Source of the DNA: Pseudonocardia benzenivorans CB1190
GTDB taxonomy: Bacteria; Actinomycetota; Actinomycetes; Mycobacteriales; Pseudonocardiaceae
Length of the DNA stretch: 64,000 nucleotides
Reading direction: 5' to 3'
NCBI RefSeq assembly: GCF_000196675.2
Contig: NC_015312.1
Coordinates: forward strand, 4,402,001-4,466,000
Below are positions 16,878 through 25,488 of the stretch, in pieces. Numbering within the stretch: the stretch's first letter is position 1; every line of letters starts with the position of its first letter. The position numbers and the translations under genes were made by a program. Below the pieces are notes generated by a model. That model was not told the origin of the DNA and did not search any database. It saw only the letters and a list, made by a program, of their open reading frames with translations.

Positions 16878-18395
16878 GTGACCCACGCGCGGCCCACCCC
16901 GACGACGACCGATGCGGGCATCCCCGTGGAGAGCGACGAGCACTCGCTCACCGTCGGTGCCGGCGGCCCGATCCTGTTGCAGGACAGCTATCTCATCGAG
17001 CAGATGGCTCAGTTCAACCGGGAGCGCATCCCGGAGCGTCAGCCGCACGCCAAGGGCAGCGGCGCGTTCGGCCGCTTCGAGGTGACGGCCGACGTGTCAC
17101 GCTGGACGAAGGCCGCGGTCTTCCGGCCCGGGACGACGACCGAGCTCGGCGTCCGGTTCTCGACCGTCGCCGGCGAGCGCGGCAGCCCCGACACCTGGCG
17201 GGATCCGCGCGGGTTCGCGGTGAAGTTCTACACGTCCGAAGGCAACTACGACATGGTCGGCAACAACACGCCGGTCTTCTTCGTCAAGGACCCGATGAAG
17301 TTCCAGCACTTCATCCGGTCCCAGAAGCGCCGTGCCGACAACAACCTGCGCGACCACGACATGCAGTGGGACTTCTGGACCCTCTCGCCCGAGTCGGCGC
17401 ACCAGGTCACGTGGCTGATGGGCGACCGCGGCATCCCGCGCACGTGGCGGCACATGAACGGCTACACCAGCCACACCTACATGTGGATCAACGAGGCCGG
17501 CGAGCAGTCCTGGGTGAAGTACCACTTCAAGACCGACCAGGGCGTCGAGTTCTTCACCCAGCACGAGGCCGACCAGATGGCCGCGGCCGACACGGACTAC
17601 CACACGCGGGACCTCTTCGAGCACATCCGCGACGGCGACTTCCCGTCGTGGACGCTGTACGTGCAGGTGATGCCGTACGCGGACGCGAAGGACTACCGCT
17701 TCAACCCGTTCGACCTGACGAAGGTGTGGCCGCACGGCGACTACCCGCTGCACGAGGTGGGGCGGATGACGTTGGACCGCAACCCCACCGACAACCACAC
17801 CGAGATCGAACAGCTGGCGTTCCAGCCCAACAACCTCGTGCCGGGCATCGGGCCGAGCCCGGACCGGATGCTGCTCGCCCGGCTGTTCTCCTACGCCGAC
17901 GCCCACCGGCACCGCCTCGGCGGCAACTACCAGCAGATCCCGGTGAACGCCCCGGTCTGTCCCGTGCACTCCTACTCGAAGGACGGGGCGATGCGGATGA
18001 CCAAGGTCTCCGACCCCGTCTACGCCCCGAACTCCTACGGCGGCCCGGCCGCCGACACCACCCAGCACGTCCCGACCTGGCATGCGGACGGCGACATCAT
18101 GCGCAGCGCCTACGTCGACCACGCGGAGGACGACGACTGGGGCCAGGCCGGCACGCTCGTGCGGGAGGTGCTCGACGACGACGCCCGCGGCCGCCTCGTC
18201 GACAACGTCGTGGGGCACCTGCTCAACGGCGTCAGCGCACCCGTGCTCGAGCGGGCGTTCGAGTACTGGCGCAACGTCGACAAGGACCTCGGCGGGCGCA
18301 TCGAGGCCGGGGTTCGGGAGAAGGCCGCGCAGCCGGACCCGAAGGCGGGCGAGCAGGGCAACCCGGCCAGGGAGAGCATGCAGGCCAAGGCCTGA
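16878..18395 (+). CDS. Monofunctional haem catalase (KatA type)
   Basis: Decomposes hydrogen peroxide to water and oxygen in the cytoplasm. 505 residues, the length of small-subunit clade 3 catalases. Seen: distal His57 in [33 protein letters not shown], catalytic Asn130 in [10 protein letters not shown], and the proximal haem ligand in [12 protein letters not shown]. Start GTG 16878 follows GAGGAG at 9 nt. It stands alone on the plus strand between a small membrane protein and an AhpD-like gene, both on the other strand. The last 35 residues are Lys/Glu/Ala-rich and variable. Confidence 0.97.
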   Translation: MTHARPTPTTTDAGIPVESDEHSLTVGAGGPILLQDSYLIEQMAQFNRERIPERQPHAKGSGAFGRFEVTADVSRWTKAAVFRPGTTTELGVRFSTVAGERGSPDTWRDPRGFAVKFYTSEGNYDMVGNNTPVFFVKDPMKFQHFIRSQKRRADNNLRDHDMQWDFWTLSPESAHQVTWLMGDRGIPRTWRHMNGYTSHTYMWINEAGEQSWVKYHFKTDQGVEFFTQHEADQMAAADTDYHTRDLFEHIRDGDFPSWTLYVQVMPYADAKDYRFNPFDLTKVWPHGDYPLHEVGRMTLDRNPTDNHTEIEQLAFQPNNLVPGIGPSPDRMLLARLFSYADAHRHRLGGNYQQIPVNAPVCPVHSYSKDGAMRMTKVSDPVYAPNSYGGPAADTTQHVPTWHADGDIMRSAYVDHAEDDDWGQAGTLVREVLDDDARGRLVDNVVGHLLNGVSAPVLERAFEYWRNVDKDLGGRIEAGVREKAAQPDPKAGEQGNPARESMQAKA

Positions 18396-18406
18396 CGTAC
18401 GACGCC

Positions 18407-18440
18407 CGCGCCGGCGTGCGGGTCAGCCCACGCCGGCGCG
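18407..18440. terminator. Bidirectional hairpin between catalase and AhpD-like gene
   Basis: CGCGCCGGCGTG (18407-18418) and CACGCCGGCGCG (18429-18440) form a perfect 12-bp stem with a 10-nt loop, between the convergent gene ends and overlapping the AhpD-like stop codon. No T-run follows, as is usual in high-GC actinobacteria. Confidence 0.6.
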
Positions 18441-19037
18441 CATGGCGGCGTGCCGCTCCTTGAGGCCGTGGTCCTTGTTGACGGGGTTCTGCGCCTCGTC
18501 GGGCTCGACGCCCGCGGCCGAGGCGATCGCGTTCATCTCCGAGAGCATCCGCACGACGTGCGCGATCCGCGCCTCGGCCGCGTCGACGGGCTGGCTGCCG
18601 GCGAGCATCTCGATCGTCCGGTCGGCCCAGATGACCTCGGCGTGCATGCCCGCGGCCTGCAGGACCGCGCGCATCCGCTCGGCCAGCGCCCGCGGCGGCA
18701 GCCCCGCCCAGGCGTGCACGGCGCGCGCGTCGAACGGGAACAGGCGGTCGCGGTCGCGCAGGTAGATCAGCTCGAGGGCGTACCCGTGCCCGTACGCGCA
18801 GTAGACGCAGCCGTTGAGCAGGGAGACGACCAGCGCCGCGAGATGGGTCCGGGCGGGGCCCAGTACGTGCAGCGTCGTCAGGTAACGCGGCATGTTCGCG
18901 GCGAACCAGCGCAGCGAACCGGCGGCCCCTTTGTGCGCCACGATGTGCGGGATCATGCGCGGGGCGAAGCCCCACATCCGTCTGCATCCCCACTCGAGCA
19001 GACCGGTGACGATCCGGTCGACCGCACGGCCGCCCAT
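18423..19037 (-). CDS. AhpD/carboxymuconolactone decarboxylase-like protein
   Basis: A 204-residue all-helical protein with the AhpD-type redox motif NGCVYCAYGHG: Cys77 and Cys80 with His84 four residues later. In AhpD this CxxC supports peroxide reduction, so the position next to catalase fits an oxidative-stress role, which is inference. Start ATG 19037 has AAGGAG 7 nt upstream; the longer open frame to 19130 lacks such a site. A TAATCT hexamer on the minus strand (19066-19071) could be its -10. Many such proteins have unknown substrates. Confidence 0.8.
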   Translation of the reverse strand: MGGRAVDRIVTGLLEWGCRRMWGFAPRMIPHIVAHKGAAGSLRWFAANMPRYLTTLHVLGPARTHLAALVVSLLNGCVYCAYGHGYALELIYLRDRDRLFPFDARAVHAWAGLPPRALAERMRAVLQAAGMHAEVIWADRTIEMLAGSQPVDAAEARIAHVVRMLSEMNAIASAAGVEPDEAQNPVNKDHGLKERHAAMRAGVG

Positions 19038-19162
19038 GGTCAGCTCCTTGCTCTCCGTGAGGAGGAGATTACTCGCCGGTCGCGCGGAAGTGGCACGTCT
19101 TGCCCGATCTGCCGGAATCCGTCCGACCACGATGCGCTGAACGGCACGCGTCGCTGTCGTCC

Positions 19163-19190
19163 GGACGGAGGACGCAGTGCGGCTCCGTCC
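19163..19190 (-). terminator. Hairpin downstream of the IclR gene
   Basis: GGACGGAG (19163-19170) pairs with CTCCGTCC (19183-19190) with a 12-nt loop, about 95 bp past the IclR stop. The rest of the 246-bp gap 19038-19283 shows no gene. Confidence 0.35.
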
Positions 19191-19283
19191 ACCGGGCGGT
19201 CCGCAGCGCCGGGCGGCACGATCAGGGCGGCCGGCCGCGAACCGTGCGGTGCCGTCGGGACCGCCCGGGCGGGCGGGCGGCGG

Positions 19284-20099
19284 TCAGTCCAGCAGCTCCG
19301 ACACCTGGTCGGCCGCCTGCACCGCCAGCCCGCCGATCCGCTCGACGTCGTCGGGGTCGAAACGCACGCTCGGGATCGACACCGCGAACGCGGCGACGGG
19401 CCGCCCGGCCGGGCCGGTGATCGCCGCCGCGACAGCGGCCACGTGCGGTCGCCACCAGCTCGCGACGTTGACCGCGAAGCCGCGTGCGCGGGTGGCGTCG
19501 ATCTCGGCACGCAGCGCGTCACCGTCGACGATCGTCGTCTCGGTGAAGGCCTCCAGACCGGCGGCCACGACGTCGTCGATCTCGGCGTCGGGCAGCCCGG
19601 CGAGGATCGCGAGGCCGCTCGCCGTGCCGTGCAGGGGCGCGACGGTGCCGAGCTCGACGTAGGTGCGCAGCGTCCGGGTGCCGTCGCGGCGGGCGACGAT
19701 GAGCAGGCCGTCGCCGTCCCGGACGGCGAGGTGCACCGTCTCGTTGAGCTCCTTGGACAGCTCCCGCATGACGGGCAGCGCCGCCTCGCGCAGCCCGCCC
19801 TCGCCCGCCGCGCGCAGCCCGATGCCCACGGGCTTGGCGGTGAGGCCCCAGCGGGCGCGTGTGGTGTCGACGACCCGCAGCCAGCCGGCCTGCTGCAGCG
19901 TGACCAGGCAGCGCTGGACCGAGCTCTTGGGCATCTCGGTCGCGCGGGCGATCTCCGAGACACCGACGGGCTGGCGGCGGGCGACCTCCTCGAGGACGCG
20001 CAACGTGCTCAGCGCGCTCTGGATGCCGCCCGAGTCCCCTGACACCGCTCCCGTCCCGTCCGTCCGTGCCGCGCAGCGGCTCGTCGTTGCCGCCGTCAC
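19284..20099 (-). CDS. IclR family transcriptional regulator
   Basis: Probable local regulator of the divergent itaconate-type operon, 271 residues. The N-terminal winged helix is seen at about residues 20-75 (IQSALSTLRVLEEVARRQ, VGVSEIARATEMPKSSVQRCL, LQQAGWL), followed by the GAF-like effector domain (LPVMRELSKELNETVHLAVRDGD, LHGTASGLAILAG). I chose GTG 20099 with a GGTGGGG upstream; GTG 20045 is an alternative. The frame stays open far upstream but there it only mirrors the plus-strand lyase gene. The effector is unknown; a C5-dicarboxylate or its CoA ester would fit. Confidence 0.88.
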   Translation of the reverse strand: MTAATTSRCAARTDGTGAVSGDSGGIQSALSTLRVLEEVARRQPVGVSEIARATEMPKSSVQRCLVTLQQAGWLRVVDTTRARWGLTAKPVGIGLRAAGEGGLREAALPVMRELSKELNETVHLAVRDGDGLLIVARRDGTRTLRTYVELGTVAPLHGTASGLAILAGLPDAEIDDVVAAGLEAFTETTIVDGDALRAEIDATRARGFAVNVASWWRPHVAAVAAAITGPAGRPVAAFAVSIPSVRFDPDDVERIGGLAVQAADQVSELLD

Positions 20100-20162
20100 T
20101 GCCGCCCCACCTTGACGGGGGTCGACCAGGCTGCCGAGAATCGTACGCACTGTCGATACGAC

Positions 20163-20179
20163 GTTCCATGGTACGGAAC
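20163..20179. promoter_or_regulatory. Candidate IclR operator
   Basis: GTTCC N7 GGAAC (GTTCCATGGTACGGAAC) lies in the 105-bp gap between the divergent IclR and lyase genes, 26 bp before GTG 20205. The TTCC/GGAA arms resemble sites of IclR-type regulators. Binding is inferred. Confidence 0.5.
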
Positions 20180-20204
20180 ACCGTGGGACGAGGGAAGGGG
20201 CACC

Positions 20205-21071
20205 GTGGCCGTCCGCCGGAGATACCGGAGCGTCCTGTTCGTGCCGGCCGACCGGACCGACCGCGTGCAGTCCGCGCCTCGCCGCGGCGCCGACGCCGTC
20301 GTCGCCGACCTCGAGGACGCCGTGGCCCCCGACGCCAAGCCCGCCGCCCGCGAGGGTCTCGTGGAGCTGTTGCGCGACAGCCGGATCGACGGCCGCGTCA
20401 TGGTGCGGGTCAACGCCGCCGACACGCCCTGGTTCGCCGACGACGTCGCCGCGCTCGCGCCCGTCCTCGGCGCGCTGGAGGCGCTGGTCCTGCCCAAGGC
20501 CTCGCCCGCGGCCGCAGCCGAGCTCGACAGGGTGCTCACCACCCACTCCGCTCCCGACGGCCTGCAGGTGCTCGCGATCGCCGAGACCGCCGCGGGGATC
20601 CTCGACGCCCGCGCGACGGGGGCCGCGTCGGCCCGGGTCACGACGATGATGTTCGGCGTCGCCGACCTGTCCGCCGAGCTGGGCGTCACCGTCACCGCGG
20701 AGGGATCCGAGCTGGCGCACGCCCGGGCACACCTGGTCCTCGCGTCGGCGGCCGCAGGCCTCCTGCCCCCGCTCGACGGTCCCTACCTCACCCTCGACGA
20801 CCCCGAGGGCCTCGCCCGGTCCGTCCGCACCGCCCGCGAGCTGGGCTTCGGCGGCAAGGCCACGATCCACCCCGCGCAGATCCCCGCGGTCCACGCGGAG
20901 TTCACCCCCGACGCGCGGGCCCTCGCCCGGGCCCGGGAGATCGTCGCGGCCCACGAGGCCGCACAGTCGTCCGGGTCGGGCGTGGCCCGGCTCGCCGACG
21001 GCACGTTCATCGACGAGCCCGTCGCGCGCCGGGCGCGGGACCTGCTCGTGGGACAGGAGGCAGACACGTGA
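20205..21071 (+). CDS. ccl: HpcH/HpaI aldolase (CitE-like), probable citramalyl-CoA lyase
   Basis: TIM-barrel CoA-ester lyase of 288 residues, predicted to split citramalyl-CoA into acetyl-CoA and pyruvate. Seen: RSVLFVPADRTDRVQ, ADAVVADLEDAVAPDAK with the metal-binding acidic residues, VRVNAADTPWFADD, MMFGVADLSAELG, and FGGKATIHPAQIPAVHAEF. GTG 20205 has a GGGAAGGGG ribosome site; an upstream start at 20112 would run through the operator. It is the first gene of a tightly packed operon (GTGA overlap with the next gene). The substrate assignment rests on the neighbours; malyl- or methylmalyl-CoA are alternatives. Confidence 0.72.
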   Translation: MAVRRRYRSVLFVPADRTDRVQSAPRRGADAVVADLEDAVAPDAKPAAREGLVELLRDSRIDGRVMVRVNAADTPWFADDVAALAPVLGALEALVLPKASPAAAAELDRVLTTHSAPDGLQVLAIAETAAGILDARATGAASARVTTMMFGVADLSAELGVTVTAEGSELAHARAHLVLASAAAGLLPPLDGPYLTLDDPEGLARSVRTARELGFGGKATIHPAQIPAVHAEFTPDARALARAREIVAAHEAAQSSGSGVARLADGTFIDEPVARRARDLLVGQEADT

Positions 21072-22468
21072 CCACCCGGCTCACCCCCGCCCTCGCGGAG
21101 TTCGTCGCCGACCCCGGCCGGCACGCGGGCGACGACGTCGCCACCCTCGTCACGACGGCTGTCCTCGACACCGTCGGATGTGCGCTCGCCGCCACCGCGG
21201 AGCCGGCCGTGACGCGGCTGCGCACCGCCGTCGCGCCCGACGGGCCGCTGCCCGAGGGACCGTGCACGGTGCTCGTCGACGGCTCCCGCACCGACGCGCC
21301 CACCGCCGCCCTGCTCAACGGCACCGCAGGCCACGCGCTCGACTTCGACGACGTCGACGACGCCCTCACGGGCCACCCGAGCACGGTCCTCGTCCCGGCC
21401 GTGCTGGCCGTCGCCGAGCAGGTGGGCGCCGACGGGGCGACGGTCGTCGAGGCGTTCTGGCGCGGGCTCGTCGTCGAACGGGCGCTGGCCGCGGGCGTCG
21501 GGATCGGCGGCCACTACGCCCGCGGCTGGCACTCCACGGCGACGCTCGGCGTCGTCGGCGCCGCGGCGGCCGCCGCCGTGCTGCTGGGCCTCGACGCCGA
21601 CGCCACCCGGCACGCGCTGGGCATCTCCGCGTCCCGGGCCGCGGGCAGCAGGCGCAACTTCGGGTCGATGACCAAGCCGCTGCACGCCGGTGTCGCGGCC
21701 TCGGACGCGGTGCTCGCCGCCCGGCTCGCCGCCGCGGGCTTCACCGCCGACGCCGACCAGCTCGACAGCCCGTTCGGCTACCTCGCGCTGTTCTCCGGCG
21801 AGACCGGGGACCCGGGCACGACCGACCTGGCGGCGGCCGCGGCCCGCGCGCTCGCCGTCGTCGCCGACCCCGGTCCGGCGGCACTGAACGTCAAGCTGCA
21901 CCCCTGCTGCTACGCCACCCACGCGCCCGCCGACGCCGCGCTCGACCTCGCCGGGCGCGGGGTCGTCGCGGCCGAGATCGACACGGTCTCGGTGCGCGTG
22001 CCGCCGGGTGGGCTGCGCCCGCTCATCACCCGGGCGCCGCGCACGGAGCTGGAGGGCAAGTTCTCGATGGGCTACGTCGTCTCCGCGTGCCTGCACGACG
22101 GCGCGCTGCGGCTCGCCAGCTTCACCGACGAGGCCGTCACCCGCCCCGCCGTCGCGGACCTCGCGGCCCGTGTCGGGTCGACGGAGACGTTGCCCCACAA
22201 GGAGTCCACCGGCGGTGGCGCCGCAGACGGGCTCGAGTTCAGCGCGGAGGTCACCGTCCGCACCCGCGACGGCGCCGAGCACACCGCACACTGTCCGGCG
22301 CCGCTCGGGCACGCCACCCGTCCCGCCGGCGCGCAGGCGTTGCGCGCCAAGTTCGACGACTGCCTCGCCCGTGGCGGGCACAGCGCCGACGCCGACGCCG
22401 TGTGGGAGCGGCTGTCCGGACTGGGCGAGCTCGACCGCGTCAGCCTGGCCGCCCGGGTCGGCTCGTGA
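21068..22468 (+). CDS. MmgE/PrpD family protein
   Basis: A 466-residue member of the family that includes 2-methylcitrate dehydratase and cis-aconitate decarboxylase. Seen: GHALDFDDVDDALTGHPS, the HYARGWHSTATLG region, GLDADATRHALGISASRAAGS, FGSMTKPLHAGVAASDAV, and NVKLHPCCYATHAP, all typical. Start GTG 21068 overlaps the lyase stop; its own stop overlaps the CoA transferase start, so it is coupled on both sides. In the itaconate cluster of Pseudomonas aeruginosa a gene of this family sits at the same place. Decarboxylase, dehydratase or isomerase activity cannot be told apart here. Confidence 0.8.
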   Translation: MTTRLTPALAEFVADPGRHAGDDVATLVTTAVLDTVGCALAATAEPAVTRLRTAVAPDGPLPEGPCTVLVDGSRTDAPTAALLNGTAGHALDFDDVDDALTGHPSTVLVPAVLAVAEQVGADGATVVEAFWRGLVVERALAAGVGIGGHYARGWHSTATLGVVGAAAAAAVLLGLDADATRHALGISASRAAGSRRNFGSMTKPLHAGVAASDAVLAARLAAAGFTADADQLDSPFGYLALFSGETGDPGTTDLAAAAARALAVVADPGPAALNVKLHPCCYATHAPADAALDLAGRGVVAAEIDTVSVRVPPGGLRPLITRAPRTELEGKFSMGYVVSACLHDGALRLASFTDEAVTRPAVADLAARVGSTETLPHKESTGGGAADGLEFSAEVTVRTRDGAEHTAHCPAPLGHATRPAGAQALRAKFDDCLARGGHSADADAVWERLSGLGELDRVSLAARVGS

Positions 22469-23649
22469 CGCCACGCCCGCTCGACGGCGTCACCGTCGTC
22501 ACCGTGGAGCAGGCGGTCGCGGCCCCCTTCGCGACGCGCCAGCTGGCCGACCTCGGCGCGCGCGTCGTCAAGATCGAACGGCCCGGTGGCGGGGACTTCG
22601 CGCGCGGCTACGACCGCACCGTCAACGGGACGTCGAGCGTGTTCCTGTGGCTCAACCGGGGCAAGGAGTCGCTCTCCCTCGACCTCAAGGCCGCGGCGGG
22701 GCGCGACGTCCTGGAACGGCTGCTGGCCGGTGCCGACGTGTTCGTGCAGAATCTCTCCCCCGCCGCCGCGGCGCGGGCCGGGCTGGACCCGGCCGCGGTC
22801 CGGGCCCGGCACCCGCGGGTGATCGCCTGCGGGGTGTCCGGGTACGGCACCGGCGGCCCGATGCGCGACGCCAAGGCCTACGACCTGCTCGTCCAGGGCG
22901 AGACCGGGATCATCTCCATCAACGGCGACCCCGCCGCGATGGCGAAGGTGGGCATCTCGATCGCGGACATCTCCGCCGGCATGTACACCTACAGCGCGGT
23001 CCTCGCGGCCCTCGTGCACCGCGACCGCACGGGCGAGGCGCTGCCGGTCGAGGTGTCGTTGTTCGACTCGCTGGCCGAGTGGCTGGCCTACCCGCTCTAC
23101 TACACGCTCTACGGCGGGACCGCGCCCGCGCGGATGGGCACGACGCACCCGACGATCGCCCCCTACGGCGCGTTCCCGACCGCGGACGGCACCCCGGTGC
23201 TCGTCGCCGTGCAGAACGACCGCGAATGGCGGCGGCTGTGCGAGGTCGTGCTCGGCGACCCCGCCCGCGCCGACGACCCGCTCTTCGCCACCAACCACGA
23301 CCGCATCGCCCACCGCACCGCGCTGGACTCGCTCGTCGGCGCCCGGCTGGCCGCGCTGCCCACGGCGCAGGCGCAGGCGCTGCTCGACGAGGCGGGGATC
23401 GCGCAGGCCCGGATCAACGACATCGCCGACCTGCCCACCCACCCGCAGCTCGTCGAACGCGACCGCTGGGTCGACACCCCGACCCCCACCGGCCCGGCCC
23501 GCACCCTCTACCCGCCGGGCCTGCCCGGCGACGGGCGGGCCCCCCTCGGGGCGGTGCCCGCCGTCGGCGAGCACACCGACGCCGTGCTGCGCGGCATCGG
23601 CCTGTCCCCCGACGACATCGCCGCCCTGCGCGCCGACGGCGTCGTCTGA
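22465..23649 (+). CDS. ict: Class III CoA transferase, probable itaconate CoA-transferase
   Basis: CaiB/BaiF-type CoA transferase of 394 residues, predicted to form itaconyl-CoA from itaconate and a CoA donor such as succinyl-CoA. Seen: PLDGVTVVTVEQAVAAPFATRQLADLGARVVKIERP-type N-terminus (first 40 residues), FLWLNRGKESL, YDLLVQGETG, and the catalytic Asp168 in SIADISAG, which aligns with Asp169 of formyl-CoA transferase. Start GTG 22465 overlaps the MmgE/PrpD stop. Other dicarboxylates (mesaconate, citramalate) are possible substrates. Confidence 0.75.
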   Translation: MTPRPLDGVTVVTVEQAVAAPFATRQLADLGARVVKIERPGGGDFARGYDRTVNGTSSVFLWLNRGKESLSLDLKAAAGRDVLERLLAGADVFVQNLSPAAAARAGLDPAAVRARHPRVIACGVSGYGTGGPMRDAKAYDLLVQGETGIISINGDPAAMAKVGISIADISAGMYTYSAVLAALVHRDRTGEALPVEVSLFDSLAEWLAYPLYYTLYGGTAPARMGTTHPTIAPYGAFPTADGTPVLVAVQNDREWRRLCEVVLGDPARADDPLFATNHDRIAHRTALDSLVGARLAALPTAQAQALLDEAGIAQARINDIADLPTHPQLVERDRWVDTPTPTGPARTLYPPGLPGDGRAPLGAVPAVGEHTDAVLRGIGLSPDDIAALRADGVV

Positions 23650-23688
23650 CACCCACCCCGGATGCCGGACCGAAAGGACTGCACCGCC

Positions 23689-24840
23689 ATGACCGACTCC
23701 GAGGTCCGCCGCGACCTGCGCTCCCTGATCGACCGGGTGTGCGCCGACCACCCCGACGCCTACTGGCGCGAGCTCGAGCAGACCCACTCCTACCCGGAGG
23801 CGTTCGTCGACGCGCTGACGACGACGGGCGTCCTCGGCGCGCTGGTCCCCGAGGAGCACGGCGGGCTCGGGCTGGGCGTCGGCGACGCGTCGGTCATCGT
23901 CGAGCAGATCAACCGCAACGGCGGCAACGCCGCGGCCGTGCACGCCCAGCTCTACACGATGGGCGCGGTGCTGCGGCACGGCAGCCCCGAGCAGCGCGAA
24001 CGCTACCTGCCCGGCATCGCGTCCGGCGACATCCGGCTGCAGGCCTTCGGCGTCACGGAGCCCACGGCGGGCACCGACACGACGAAGATCCGCACGTTCG
24101 CCCGCCGTGACGGGGACTCCTACGTCGTCAACGGGCAGAAGGTGTGGACGTCGCGGGTCCAGCACTCCGACCTCATGCTGCTGCTCGCCCGCACCACCCC
24201 GCTCGACCAGGTGGAGAAGAAGTCGCAGGGCATGTCGATGTTCCTGATCGACCTGCGCGAGGTCGAGGGCATCACCGTCAACCCGATCCGCACCATGGTC
24301 AACCACGAGACCAACGAGGTGTTCTTCGACGACGTCCGCATCCCGGCCTCGGCCCTGGTCGGCGAGGAGGGCAAGGGCTTCCGCTACATCCTGGACGGGA
24401 TGAACGCCGAGCGCGTCCTCGTCGCGGCGGAGTGCATCGGCGACGGGCGCTGGTTCGTCGAGCGGGCCTCGCGCTACGCGTGCGAGCGCGTCGTGTTCGA
24501 CCGGCCCATCGGGCAGAACCAGGGGATCCAGTTCCCCATCGCCCGCGCGCACGTGCACGTCGAGTCGGCCGACCTGATGCGCTGGCGCGCCGCCGACCTC
24601 TTCGACGCCGACCAGCCGTGCGGCGCCGAGGCCAACATGGCCAAGCTGCTGGCCGCCGACGCGTCCTGGGAAGCCGCCAACGCGTGCCTGCAGACCCACG
24701 GCGGCTTCGGGATGGCCGCGGAGTACGACGTCGAGCGCAAGTTCCGCGAGACGCGGCTCTACCAGATCGCGCCGATCTCCACGAACCTCATCCTCGCCCA
24801 CATCGGACAGCACGTCCTGGGCATGCCGCGCTCGTTCTGA
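23689..24840 (+). CDS. Acyl-CoA dehydrogenase of the itaconate-type cluster
   Basis: FAD-dependent acyl-CoA dehydrogenase, 383 residues. Start ATG 23689 has GAAAGGA upstream; a second ATG at 23662 is less likely. Seen: VTEPTAGTDTTKIRTF, GQKVWTSRVQHSDLMLLLART, MNAERVLVAAECIGDG, and THGGFGMAAEYDVERKFRE. The C-terminal segment RLYQIAPISTNLILAHIGQH replaces the usual YEGT(S)xI, so the familiar glutamate base is absent there and must be supplied elsewhere. A gene of this type occurs in the Pseudomonas itaconate cluster, where its substrate is not central to the ict-ich-ccl route. The gap to the CoA transferase is 39 bp. Confidence 0.83.
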   Translation: MTDSEVRRDLRSLIDRVCADHPDAYWRELEQTHSYPEAFVDALTTTGVLGALVPEEHGGLGLGVGDASVIVEQINRNGGNAAAVHAQLYTMGAVLRHGSPEQRERYLPGIASGDIRLQAFGVTEPTAGTDTTKIRTFARRDGDSYVVNGQKVWTSRVQHSDLMLLLARTTPLDQVEKKSQGMSMFLIDLREVEGITVNPIRTMVNHETNEVFFDDVRIPASALVGEEGKGFRYILDGMNAERVLVAAECIGDGRWFVERASRYACERVVFDRPIGQNQGIQFPIARAHVHVESADLMRWRAADLFDADQPCGAEANMAKLLAADASWEAANACLQTHGGFGMAAEYDVERKFRETRLYQIAPISTNLILAHIGQHVLGMPRSF

Positions 24841-24881
24841 CCGGCTCGTGTCCCCACCACCCCCGCCCGAGGAGGCTCCCC

Positions 24882-25391
24882 ATGACCGTGCACCACACCT
24901 CGACCGGCCACTTCTTCGAGGACTTCGTCCCCGGCGACGTCTACGAGCACGGCGTCGGCCGCACGATCACCACCACCGACAACATCTGGTTCACGCTGCT
25001 CACCCAGAACACCGCGGCCGCGCACCTCGACCACGCCTACGCCGCCCGGACGGAGTTCGGCAAGCCGCTGGTCAACTCCACGCTGACGTTCGCGCTGGTC
25101 AACGGGCAGAGCGTGCGCGACATCTCGCACAACGTCATCGCCAACCTCGGCTGGGACGACGTGAAGATCCCCAACCCGGTCTTCGAGGGCGACACCGTCT
25201 ACTCGCGCACCGAGATCCTCGAGAAGCGCGAGTCGCGGTCGCGCCCGCACGCGGGGCTGCTCACGGTCCGCACCGAGGGCTTCAACCAGGACGGCACGAC
25301 GATCATGACGTTCCGCCGGACCGTGATGGTCTACAAGCGGGGGCAGCGGCCGAGCACCGCGGGCGACGCCGGCTCGGAGGGCACGAGCTGA
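24882..25391 (+). CDS. ich: MaoC family hydratase, probable itaconyl-CoA hydratase
   Basis: Hot-dog fold hydratase of 169 residues, predicted to add water to itaconyl-CoA (or mesaconyl-CoA) to give citramalyl-CoA for the lyase. Seen: GHFFEDFVPGDVYEHG, TTTDNIWFTLLTQNTAAAHL with the Asn/His pair expected at the active site, FGKPLVNSTLTFALVNG, and VFEGDTVYSRTEILEKRESR. The length is that of a single-domain MaoC. A strong GAGGAGG ribosome site precedes ATG 24882. It closes the core operon. Confidence 0.75.
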   Translation: MTVHHTSTGHFFEDFVPGDVYEHGVGRTITTTDNIWFTLLTQNTAAAHLDHAYAARTEFGKPLVNSTLTFALVNGQSVRDISHNVIANLGWDDVKIPNPVFEGDTVYSRTEILEKRESRSRPHAGLLTVRTEGFNQDGTTIMTFRRTVMVYKRGQRPSTAGDAGSEGTS

Positions 25392-25488
25392 CGGTCGCGG
25401 GCCTGCGCGGCCCGTCGCCGCCCGCGCCGACCGCCCGCACCGCACCGCCGCCCGGTACGGTCCGCGCGTCGGCCGTCGAGGAGGACCC

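Noticed and set aside
19284..20954. IclR protein with a 280-residue N-terminal extension
   Set aside because: The extension lies opposite the lyase gene and crosses the control region; the winged helix begins soon after GTG 20099.
22072..24813. Minus-strand frame of about 913 codons across the CoA transferase and acyl-CoA dehydrogenase
   Set aside because: It has no recognisable domain and lies wholly opposite well-supported enzymes; long antisense frames are common at this GC content.
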